DNA of 64,000 nucleotides from NCBI RefSeq assembly GCF_003008595.1, contig NZ_CP027669.1:3100001-3164000 (forward strand), given 5' to 3'. The DNA comes from Simplicispira suum. GTDB lineage: Bacteria; Pseudomonadota; Gammaproteobacteria; Burkholderiales; Burkholderiaceae_C. Both the position numbers and the translations under genes were made by a program. Position 1 is the first letter of the stretch. The number at the start of each line of letters is the position of its first letter. Under the pieces are notes generated by a model. It was given only the letters and a program-made list of their open reading frames with translations. It searched no databases and had not been told where the DNA came from. Shown here in pieces: positions 31,565 to 38,152 of the stretch.

Positions 31565-32731
31565 TCAGCGGTCGGTATAGCGCACGCGGTAAATTACGCC
31601 GTTCTGGTCTTCGGCTATCAACAGCGAGCCGTCCTGCGCCACGGCGAGGCCGGCGATGCGGCCGAACTGCGTGGGCGGCTGGGTGTCCAGCAGCCAGCCG
31701 GTGACAAAGTCTTGCATGCCCATGGGCTTGCCATCGGCGCCAAAGCGCACGCGCAGCACGCGGTAGCCGCTGGGCCTGGAGCGGTTCCAGGAGCCGCGCA
31801 TGGCGACAAAGCCGTCGCCCTGGTAGTCCTTGGGAAACTGCGTGCCGGTGTAGAACAAAAAGCCAATCGGCGCTGAATGGGCGGTGGTCGTGGCGGCGGG
31901 GGCCTCGGTGCCGGGGCAAAAGTCTTTTTTGCTGGTGCCCGGCGGGTCTTGCGGCTGCACCGGGTCGGGCACCCGCGCGCCCAGGCACCAGGGCCAGCCG
32001 TAGTGCCTGCCTTGCACGATGGCGTTGAGCTCTTCGGGCGGCTGGTCGTCGCCGCGCATGTCCGAGCCGTGGTCAAAGCCGTAGAGCTGACCCGTTTTGG
32101 GCTGCCAGCCAAAGCCCATGGTGTTGCGCAGGCCGCGGGCAAAGATTTCGCGCTGGCTGCCATCGGGCCGCAGGCGCAGCAGCGTGGCGTGCTCGGGGTT
32201 GGCTTCAAGGCAGTTGTTGCAGGTCGAGCCCACGCTCAGGTACAGCCAGCCGTCCGGCCCCATGCCCAGCGTGCGGCGCGGGTGGTTGCCGCCTTCGGGC
32301 AGATCGGCCAGCAGGCGCCGGGGCTTGGACAATGTACCGTCGCTCTGCACCTCGGCCACGTCCAGTGCGCGGTCTGACACCATGAACAGCTTGTTGTCGT
32401 GCAGCAGCAAGCCGTGCACCCGCCCGATGCGCGCCACGGTTGTCTGCACGTCGGCCACGCCATCGCCATCGGTGTCGCGCAGCAGAAGGACCTCGCCCTG
32501 CGCGCGGCGGCTGGCATAGACGTCGCCATTGGCCGCTACCTGCAGCCAGCGCACATTGCCCAGGCCCTGGGCAAAGACGGAAATCTCAAAGCCCGGCGGG
32601 AGTTTGAGGCTGTGCAGCAAAGATTCAGAAAACGGGACGGGGTTGGGCTGGAGAACCGCCACCACGGGCTTGCCGTCCATGGGCTGCGCCGAGGCAGCGT
32701 GGTTCCAACCCAGCAGTGCGCAGAGGGCCAT
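31565..32731 (-). CDS. PQQ/sorbosone-dehydrogenase-like beta-propeller protein, exported
   Basis: 388 residues from ATG 32,731 with a short signal sequence (MALCALLGWNHAASAQ). The body is a glucose/sorbosone dehydrogenase-type six-blade propeller: GFEISVFAQGLGNVRWL, DTDGDGVAD (calcium-like loop), DLPEGGNHPRRTLGMGPDGWLYLSVGS, YGFDHGSDMRGDDQPPEELN and GSWNRSRPSGYRV. It probably acts in the periplasm as an aldose dehydrogenase-like enzyme; PQQ dependence is inferred. The open frame upstream runs through the tRNA-Gly gene and is not coding. Confidence 0.83.
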   Translation of the reverse strand: MALCALLGWNHAASAQPMDGKPVVAVLQPNPVPFSESLLHSLKLPPGFEISVFAQGLGNVRWLQVAANGDVYASRRAQGEVLLLRDTDGDGVADVQTTVARIGRVHGLLLHDNKLFMVSDRALDVAEVQSDGTLSKPRRLLADLPEGGNHPRRTLGMGPDGWLYLSVGSTCNNCLEANPEHATLLRLRPDGSQREIFARGLRNTMGFGWQPKTGQLYGFDHGSDMRGDDQPPEELNAIVQGRHYGWPWCLGARVPDPVQPQDPPGTSKKDFCPGTEAPAATTTAHSAPIGFLFYTGTQFPKDYQGDGFVAMRGSWNRSRPSGYRVLRVRFGADGKPMGMQDFVTGWLLDTQPPTQFGRIAGLAVAQDGSLLIAEDQNGVIYRVRYTDR

Positions 32732-32752
32732 GCTGGCCAGGCGCTTGAGAAC

Positions 32753-32826
32753 TGGAGCGGGTGAAGGGAATCGAACCCTCGTATGAAGCTTGGGAAGCTG
32801 CCGTTCTACCATTGAACTACACCCGC
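32753..32826 (-). tRNA. tRNA-Gly (anticodon CCC)
   Basis: On the minus strand: acceptor GCGGGTG, D-arm GTTCAATGGTAGAAC, anticodon loop TTCCCAA (anticodon CCC), T-arm AGGGTTCGATTCCCT, acceptor CACCCGC, discriminator T and encoded CCA. It is close to E. coli glyU. There is one mismatch in the anticodon stem. The integrase of the adjacent element lies beyond its 5' end. Confidence 0.95.
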
Positions 32827-33042
32827 GTCTATCCGGTTCCTTTAAAATCAACTACTTATGACGTAAGTACCTGATTTTATTCGTGTTTCTTTAGCGTCGT
32901 AAAAGTCGTAGCAACCTAGCTTTGCCTCCGTCGGCATCACTATACTTACGCTTCAGGCGTAGGTTCTGGCGTAACTTTTCTCGGTTCCTACGCTTCTGGC
33001 CCGGCTTGTGGCTTGGCCGATCATGGACGGGAGTATAGGCGC

Positions 33043-34347
33043 ATGTTCTTCGATGCCCGCGCGGCCAAGCTACTACAGCCTGGCCGGCATCTTTTATTGG
33101 ATGGTTGTCCTGGCCTTCGATTGGAGGCGTCCACAACACGACGTTCCTGGACATACCGCTACAAGGACCTCAATGGGCGCATGAAACAAGTGGGCATCGG
33201 GCAGTGGCCGGTCATGTCCGTGCAGGAGGCCGTCGGCAAGTGGAGAGTGTTAAGCGCAGAGCGTGCAGCCGGAGTGGACCTCGTGGGGGCAAAGCGTGAG
33301 GCGCGGCAAGTATTGGTGAGGGCGGGCGAATCTGACGCTTGCGAGGCACCCACAGTACGAAGTGTCGTGATGAACTACGCGCTTGGGCCGCTCACGCAGA
33401 CGAGATCAGAGAAGGGAGCAACGGCGGCGAAACGGGCGCTGCTGCGTCTATTGAACGAAGACCCCGAGTTTGCTGCTATGCCTGCGCTGCATCTCAAGCG
33501 CGACAAGGCTTTTGCCGTGATCGACGGGCGCAAGGCATACCCAGCCGCAGCGGCCAAGTTGCGTAGCTTGATGGGGGCTGCCTGGGAATATGCGCAGGAC
33601 AAAGGCGATTTGCCCGAAACGCCCAACTGGTGGCGCGAAGTTCTGCGAGGCAAGCTCCGCAGCAAAGGAAAAAACATTGGAGGCGAGCACGTTGGGCGCC
33701 AACGTCGTGTATTACCAGTCCCTGAGGTCACTTCCTTATTGGGTTGGCTGCCCAATATGCACGACCTGGCGCGCGATGGGGTGTTGATGTACTTGTGGAC
33801 GGCGACGCGTGGCGTGGAGATTTTTGGGGCTAAGCCCGAGCATCTTCGCCACGACGGAAAGGTGTTGTGGTGGACCATCCCAAAGAGGTCCACGAAGAAC
33901 GCGCGGTTTGCCGATTCGGTGGATCTCCGCGTGCCTTTATTCGGACGGGCCCGGGAGGTCATGGAGCGCCGCAAGGCACATGCAGGCGCTTCCGGTCTGT
34001 TGTTTGAAGATGCGCGCGGAGAGCAATACACCCAGCACGATTTTTCAACCTACGTCTACGATCTCCAGCCCTATTCAATCAAGTCCAAGGCGCGTCCTGG
34101 TAGGCCTGTCCTCCCGGTATCAGGCTGGACACCTCATCACCTTCGCAAAACGGCCCGTACTTTCCTGGCGCAACTCGGCTGTGTGCATGAAATCGCAGAG
34201 GCCATCATGGGGCATCTGCCTACCCAGATCGTCGACACCTACAACGCCTACACCTACGACGCCGAGCGAATTTACTGGCTGCGGAAACTCTCGGACTTTC
34301 TTGAAGGCCTGGTGCCCGCAGACTCGGGCTTGCCTGCCCTGCCATAG
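33043..34347 (+). CDS. Tyrosine recombinase/integrase
   Basis: 434 residues from ATG 33043; a TTG at 33,013 in frame is an alternative. N-terminal DUF4102-like arm-binding region (FDARAAKLL...GCPGLRLEAS...WTYRYKD), then the catalytic domain with Arg in TATRGVEIF, the HHLRK box (HxxR), GHLP, and the probable nucleophile Tyr in the terminal YNAYTYDAERI segment. It is adjacent to tRNA-Gly, the usual target class. The following small regulator gene on the other strand overlaps its end by 76 bases. Confidence 0.88.
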   Translation: MFFDARAAKLLQPGRHLLLDGCPGLRLEASTTRRSWTYRYKDLNGRMKQVGIGQWPVMSVQEAVGKWRVLSAERAAGVDLVGAKREARQVLVRAGESDACEAPTVRSVVMNYALGPLTQTRSEKGATAAKRALLRLLNEDPEFAAMPALHLKRDKAFAVIDGRKAYPAAAAKLRSLMGAAWEYAQDKGDLPETPNWWREVLRGKLRSKGKNIGGEHVGRQRRVLPVPEVTSLLGWLPNMHDLARDGVLMYLWTATRGVEIFGAKPEHLRHDGKVLWWTIPKRSTKNARFADSVDLRVPLFGRAREVMERRKAHAGASGLLFEDARGEQYTQHDFSTYVYDLQPYSIKSKARPGRPVLPVSGWTPHHLRKTARTFLAQLGCVHEIAEAIMGHLPTQIVDTYNAYTYDAERIYWLRKLSDFLEGLVPADSGLPALP

Positions 34348-34577
34348 CCGCTGTTTGGAACGGGCAAGGCGTCGGACACGGGAAGGGTGCGACCCCAGGC
34401 TACAAGTTCTTCCGTTAGCCAGGCTGTGCGCCCCTTGCTGATAAGGCGTGGCTTCGGGGCTTCGCCACGCGCTGCCATTTTCTCAAGTGTGCTGACTGAG
34501 ATAGAGAGGAATTTGGCAGCATCCTCCCGCGCCAGATAGAGCGGCGTCAGGGTGATGATTGGCTGCAGGCTCTTCAC
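34272..34577 (-). CDS. AlpA/excisionase-like helix-turn-helix regulator
   Basis: 101 residues. GTG 34,577 is chosen because AGGAG lies five bases upstream and because it overlaps the stop of the preceding ORF as GTGA. The winged-helix core is LYLAREDAAKFLSISVSTLEKMAARGEAPKPRLISKGRTAWLTEELVAWG, typical of AlpA/Xis-type proteins that control recombinase genes. It probably regulates excision or the integrase, whose 3' end it overlaps antisense. Confidence 0.75.
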   Translation of the reverse strand: MKSLQPIITLTPLYLAREDAAKFLSISVSTLEKMAARGEAPKPRLISKGRTAWLTEELVAWGRTLPVSDALPVPNSGYGRAGKPESAGTRPSRKSESFRSQ

Positions 34578-34822
34578 GTGCTCTCCTGTTGTGGGAGGCG
34601 GCGGAATGCAATTGATGTCGTGCAAATCGAAGCTTGAAGCCTGGCCGCCCAGGCCGCCGGTTGCTTAATCGCCTGCGTCAGATTACCTCCGCGGGCGGAG
34701 GCGCGTGAACGAGCCGTAATCTTTGCCAGTTTGGTTACGCTGTTCCCCCTGCCGCACCGGGTGATAGTTACCCGAAGAGGGGCTGGCAGTTTTTGTGGGG
34801 CCGGTTGGTTTTCGGGGAGCAT
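34574..34822 (-). CDS. Small basic hypothetical protein coupled to the AlpA-like gene
   Basis: 82 residues, not recognised, rich in Arg/Ala/Gln. Its stop overlaps the next start as GTGA, which supports translation. It has an SRASARGGNLTQ segment reminiscent of small phage-type ORFs near alpA genes. No Shine-Dalgarno is visible. Confidence 0.4.
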   Translation of the reverse strand: MLPENQPAPQKLPAPLRVTITRCGRGNSVTKLAKITARSRASARGGNLTQAIKQPAAWAARLQASICTTSIAFRRLPQQEST

Positions 34823-35244
34823 TGTTTGGCTGTAACTAACGAATTTGTTGTTGCTAATTTATTACCTAACGCCGCTGGTTTTTTGCCAAATGAGAAGGTG
34901 AAAATCGTCGTTTTCGACCAGCGCTTAATGAACAAGACTCTGATCCGGCAACCGATTGAATAGGCCCCCCTTGAGTTCGAGATCGCCCTCATGGCCAGCA
35001 AGAACATCCTGATCAACTGACTCAAGAGGAACAGGTCGCTCAACTTGTGCTTGCCTTCAACCCTCGGGTTTGACTTCGCCGTCGATTGCGTCGTTGGGTT
35101 GGATTGGCATCACGGTACTTTCTGGATCGGCTGCGGGGTTGTGGCCAGCGCACGGGGACCGAGCGCTGCTTGTGGTCCCTGAAGGCTAGACCTGCCCCAT
35201 TTCCCGTGGGAGTAGGCCCTCTCGGGCATTCGGGCAGCCATCGC
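34823..35244. other. Gene-free spacer
   Basis: 422 bases between the 82-residue ORF and the coiled-coil gene. AT content rises at 34,830-34,930. Short open frames on both strands lack ribosome-binding sites and recognisable content. I see no repeats or hairpins of note. Confidence 0.5.
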
Positions 35245-36015
35245 TCACGTCTCGCCGTCGTTCTCCCCCTGCGGGTCGAGTAGCCAGTACCAATCCTTGC
35301 CGAGCGGCTGGTACACATGCGCCTGCAGGTGCTCCTGGGTGCGGCCTTTCTCCGGTGCAGATGAATCGCTGGCCTGCAGGTGCGTGAGCAGGTGCTGGGC
35401 GCCGGTGGCAAGTACAGCTCCTACCTCCGTCTGTACTGTCACCAGCTCAAGCTCCTCCTGCAATTCCCGCTTGAGAAGCTCGAGCGCATGGCGCTCGCGC
35501 TGCAGGCGCCGGAGCGCAGCCTCCACATGGGCCGCCCAGGTGGCAAGGGAAACACGTCCCTCCCAGTGGATGCCGGCCAGCTCCAGGTCTTGGGTCAGCT
35601 GCGCGGGAAGCGGCTCAGACAGAATATGGGCATTGGGTGCCTGTGCAAACAGCGCCCGTACCCTGCGTGCGACCTCCAGCACCGCCTGGATGCGAAAACC
35701 CACGTTCGACAAGGCGAGCTGCTCTCGCTCCAGACGGCGCTCCAGGATGCTCTGGTCCAGCTGGCGCAGCTGCGCGGACAGTTCGGAATTGAGCAGTGCC
35801 GGCAGGATGGAGTCGGCCACCTGGGCTTGGAGGCCGCCGAGTGCGCAGGCCAGGGCGGCCTGGGAGCCGGCCAGGCCCGAGTCCTCCCAGCAGATGAACT
35901 CGGGCTCTTGGAGGGGAGCCACAGGGAGGCTGCGCAGGAGAGTCGTTGGAGAAGGCGCAGGGCCTTGCGCGCCCGAGATGGAGGAGAGAGTGGTTTCGGT
36001 AGATTTGCTGTGCAT
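35245..36015 (-). CDS. Coiled-coil hypothetical protein
   Basis: 256 residues from ATG 36,015 (MHSKSTETTLSS). An open frame continues upstream to 36,102 but with less plausible sequence. Leu/Glu/Gln/Arg-rich heptads occur at about 85-130 (LRQLDQSILERRLEREQLAL) and 175-225 (LRRLQRERHALELLKRELQEELELV), so two coiled coils are likely. No signal peptide, enzyme motif or known family is seen. It lies upstream of the palindrome/AT-rich zone and could be an element maintenance or structural protein. Confidence 0.55.
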   Translation of the reverse strand: MHSKSTETTLSSISGAQGPAPSPTTLLRSLPVAPLQEPEFICWEDSGLAGSQAALACALGGLQAQVADSILPALLNSELSAQLRQLDQSILERRLEREQLALSNVGFRIQAVLEVARRVRALFAQAPNAHILSEPLPAQLTQDLELAGIHWEGRVSLATWAAHVEAALRRLQRERHALELLKRELQEELELVTVQTEVGAVLATGAQHLLTHLQASDSSAPEKGRTQEHLQAHVYQPLGKDWYWLLDPQGENDGET

Positions 36016-36329
36016 GATGCTTTCCAGTGAATTGGATGCCACCCGGGCAGACGATCTGTGGGTTTGGCCAGCCAAAGATCTCATGTGGCAGCGCGAAGTC
36101 AAATTTGAGCGGTGTCCTCAGACCGACTTTCTTACCCAAGAGGAAATGCCTATACGGTAGACCAGTCAGGCGACGGAACGAAAATGCGCCATTCAATAAG
36201 CGCCCAACGAACCAGAGATAGAAGAGCAGCGCACCGACGTCTTTTTTCAGACATACATTTACTTGGCTCGCAAGGAGACATAGAAAAATTCTGGAAAAAA
36301 GCTTGATCGCTATCAAAAAGTTCGCCTTT

Positions 36330-36353
36330 CGACCGGCTAAATTTAGCCGGTCG
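36330..36353. repeat. Palindromic iteron 1 (perfect)
   Basis: A 24-bp perfect palindrome: half-site CGACCGGCTAAA followed by its exact complement. Reference copy for the series. Confidence 0.9.
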
Positions 36354-36432
36354 TGCCGGTGCTTGAGAATTCAGCAAAGCCGTGATGGGGTAGTGCGGCC
36401 AGCAGCGAAAACTACCGTTTACAGCGCCTGTT

Positions 36433-36456
36433 TCAACCGGCTAAATTTGGCCGGTG
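36433..36456. repeat. Palindromic iteron 2
   Basis: AACCGGCTAAATTTGGCCGG core; one mismatch in the centre-right arm relative to iteron 1 and altered outer bases. Confidence 0.85.
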
Positions 36457-36543
36457 TGTCGTTCCTGCGTGCTCAAAAATTCAGCAAAGCCGTGATGGGG
36501 TAGTGCCGGCAGCAGCGAAAACTACGGGCTACGGCGCCTGTTT

Positions 36544-36567
36544 CGACCGGCTAAATTTGGCCGGTGG
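36544..36567. repeat. Palindromic iteron 3
   Basis: CGACCGGCTAAATTTGGCCG core followed by GTGG; same central TTTGG variant as iteron 2. Confidence 0.85.
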
Positions 36568-36637
36568 CTCAAAAAAAAGCGTTGTGAGCCTCTCGCGCGC
36601 ACGTTGCGAGCGCGTATGTCTTGTCGCCCGCAGTCTG

Positions 36638-36661
36638 CGACCGGCCAAATTTAGCCGGTCC
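36638..36661. repeat. Palindromic iteron 4
   Basis: CGACCGGCCAAATTTAGCCG core followed by GTCC; the variant base is in the left arm instead of the right. Confidence 0.85.
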
Positions 36662-36779
36662 CGCGCGTGCGCAGATCAGTGACGACTCTAAGAGGGGGTG
36701 GGGAGGTTGCGCCAGAACGGACGCACCTTAACAAGCGCAGCGCATGCAAAACCACTTCACGGAAAAGCGGTATTCGACT

Positions 36780-37013
36780 GCTCTTAAATAAAAAACGAAC
36801 GTAATTTAAAAACAAAAACCAAAACAAAAAATAAAAATCTATATTATAGATAACAAATTTATAATAGGGAGATACTATCGTAATATTATATTCTATAGTA
36901 ATACGTTAGTATTATTATAGAATATTATATTATTAGATAGTATTAGGTATTAAGAGATCTAACACCGTCCTTGTTAGAATACCCATTATAATTAAAATTT
37001 AATTTTTTCACGG
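36780..37013. other. Very AT-rich tract with long inverted repeat
   Basis: About 230 bases made almost only of A and T inside a GC-rich genome. It contains a 23-bp inverted repeat (36,882-36,904 versus 36,909-36,931, about four mismatches, 4-base loop), built from AATATTATATTCTATAGTAA and its near complement. It would melt easily: a candidate DNA-unwinding element, H-NS-type silencing target, or promoter region for the gene starting at 37,195. Confidence 0.75.
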
Positions 37014-37194
37014 TTTCGCGTCGAATGTTGCGTTAAAACCGCGAGGTTTCCAACGCGCAGAGTGGGGCGCCGATCATCGGCCAAATTTTCAACAAAAAGG
37101 TGCGAATTCCGACTCGTGACGATTTTACGCCGTCATTCGACAAATCGGGCAGAAGTGGTGACTCCAGAATGGTCCCAACCACAACCTTCACGAA

Positions 37195-38076
37195 ATGCCC
37201 ATGAAAGCCGAAAAATCTGCCATCGACCAGACCGCCCACGCTGCGGCGCATCAGGTGATCGAAGAGCTGGACGAAGCCACCCAGCTCGCCCGTGAGACCA
37301 TCAACGCCCAGCAGCCTTCGGCAGCGGCTTTGGTTGAGCCAGCACCGGCCGCCGAGATGAGCGACGCCGAGCGTGCCGCACGCAAGGAAGACCGCGTTCA
37401 ACTGTTCATTCGCCGGGCGGCTCGCCAGCGCCAGCAGGGTCTCAAGGAGCTGGAGCGCGTCTATTCCGGCGTCATGGTGGTGGACCGCGAGATCAAGATT
37501 TTCGACCCGCACATTGCCTCGTCCGTCACGCGCTTCCTCGGCCTGACCGACAAGACGATCCATCTGGTGGGCCGCATCGGTCGGCACTTCATGAGCGATG
37601 CGCAGATCGAGAAACTCCAGCAGTCGATTCAGGAAATGTGCGATACCTACGTGCAGGAAGGCCGCCAAGCCGCTGCCGTCGCGGCCGAGCTGTCGCAAAA
37701 GGGGCGTGCTGAGAACTTCATGTGGATCGAGCCGCACTACCTTGCTCCCGCCCTGGAAGTGAAGTTCCAGGTCAAGTCCCGCAGCACCCTCGCCCTGGCT
37801 GAAGCCGCGCAGCACTGGGACGAGGCCATCCGGCGCATGTGCGAGATGGAATTCAACGCCTGCACCACTTCCTCGCAGATCAGCGAAGTGCGCCTGCGCG
37901 AGCGCCGCCTGTTTGCTGCGCTGAACAAGCATTGCGTGACCATCATCATGGGCATGAGCCGCCGCTCTATGGCCGCCGCGAATGAACGCAACGATGGCCA
38001 CGCTGCCAGCCCGGCGCCTGCCATGCAAGAGGCCGAACCGGCCCGTGCGGAGCCTGCCGAAGCGCTCGCCGACTAA
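37195..38076 (+). CDS. Hypothetical protein, possibly DUF1845/AcaB-like
   Basis: 293 residues, start ATG 37195 (a second in-frame ATG is at 37,201). The N-terminal 60 residues are Ala/Glu/Gln-rich. A helical core follows: VYSGVMVVDREIKIFDPHIASSVTRFLGL and VKSRSTLALAEAAQHWDEAIRRMCEMEF. The pattern 'paired helices with an Asp after LALAEAAQHW' recalls DUF1845 proteins encoded by integrative conjugative elements, but I cannot confirm this. It is followed by an intrinsic terminator and a helicase gene. A function in element regulation is only a guess. Confidence 0.6.
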   Translation: MPMKAEKSAIDQTAHAAAHQVIEELDEATQLARETINAQQPSAAALVEPAPAAEMSDAERAARKEDRVQLFIRRAARQRQQGLKELERVYSGVMVVDREIKIFDPHIASSVTRFLGLTDKTIHLVGRIGRHFMSDAQIEKLQQSIQEMCDTYVQEGRQAAAVAAELSQKGRAENFMWIEPHYLAPALEVKFQVKSRSTLALAEAAQHWDEAIRRMCEMEFNACTTSSQISEVRLRERRLFAALNKHCVTIIMGMSRRSMAAANERNDGHAASPAPAMQEAEPARAEPAEALAD

Positions 38077-38104
38077 CCCCTTTTTTTCTCAGTCCTCCCC
38101 CTTT

Positions 38105-38131
38105 CACCCGGCGCGTCCGGGTGTTTTTTTT
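38105..38131 (+). terminator. Intrinsic terminator between the 293-residue gene and the helicase
   Basis: Stem CACCCGG / CCGGGTG, 5-base loop, followed by eight T. It lies 21 bases upstream of the helicase ATG, so the helicase gene would be attenuated or needs read-through. Confidence 0.85.
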
Positions 38132-38152
38132 GGTCGATATCGAAAGCCGCGC

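Larger units (their letters stand above)
36366..36585. repeat. 110-bp direct repeat, two units
   Basis: Two units offset by exactly 110 bases (ATTCAGCAAAGCCGTGATGG at 36,369 and 36,479). They share GGGGTAGTG, CAGCAGCGAAAACTAC, GGCGCCTG-like and TTTC(A/G)ACCGGC, and each ends in a palindrome copy. The two palindromes therefore duplicated with their flanks. Confidence 0.85.
36016..37194. other. Non-coding origin-like region
   Basis: 1,179 bases without a convincing gene. It holds four palindrome copies (36,330; 36,433; 36,544; 36,638), a 110-bp direct repeat, and a very AT-rich tract at 36,780-37,013. The first 300 bases (36,016-36,310) have open minus-strand frames of unknown value. Repeats plus an AT-rich unwinding-like tract are the usual features of a plasmid oriV, but no Rep gene is recognised beside it. 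Confidence 0.5.

Noticed and set aside
30729..31988. 419-codon minus-strand frame overlapping the SDR
   Set aside because: Alternative frame of the SDR gene with Arg/Pro-rich nonsense; the SDR frame has all family motifs.
32732..32851. N-terminal extension of the sorbosone-dehydrogenase-like gene
   Set aside because: The extra codons (CSSMVERQLPKLHTRVRFPSP) are a translation of tRNA-Gly, a well-known false extension.
34768..35043. 91-codon minus-strand ORF
   Set aside because: Overlaps the better-supported 82-residue ORF in another frame; no ribosome site or recognisable content.
35615..36316. Minus-strand frame whose first 100 codons look moderately protein-like
   Set aside because: It overlaps the coiled-coil gene and becomes nonsense there; no ribosome-binding site or family match, so it is at best a remnant.
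36330..36661. Palindrome series as a CRISPR array
   Set aside because: Repeats are palindromic with uneven, partly duplicated spacing and no cas genes; they fit iterons or operators instead.
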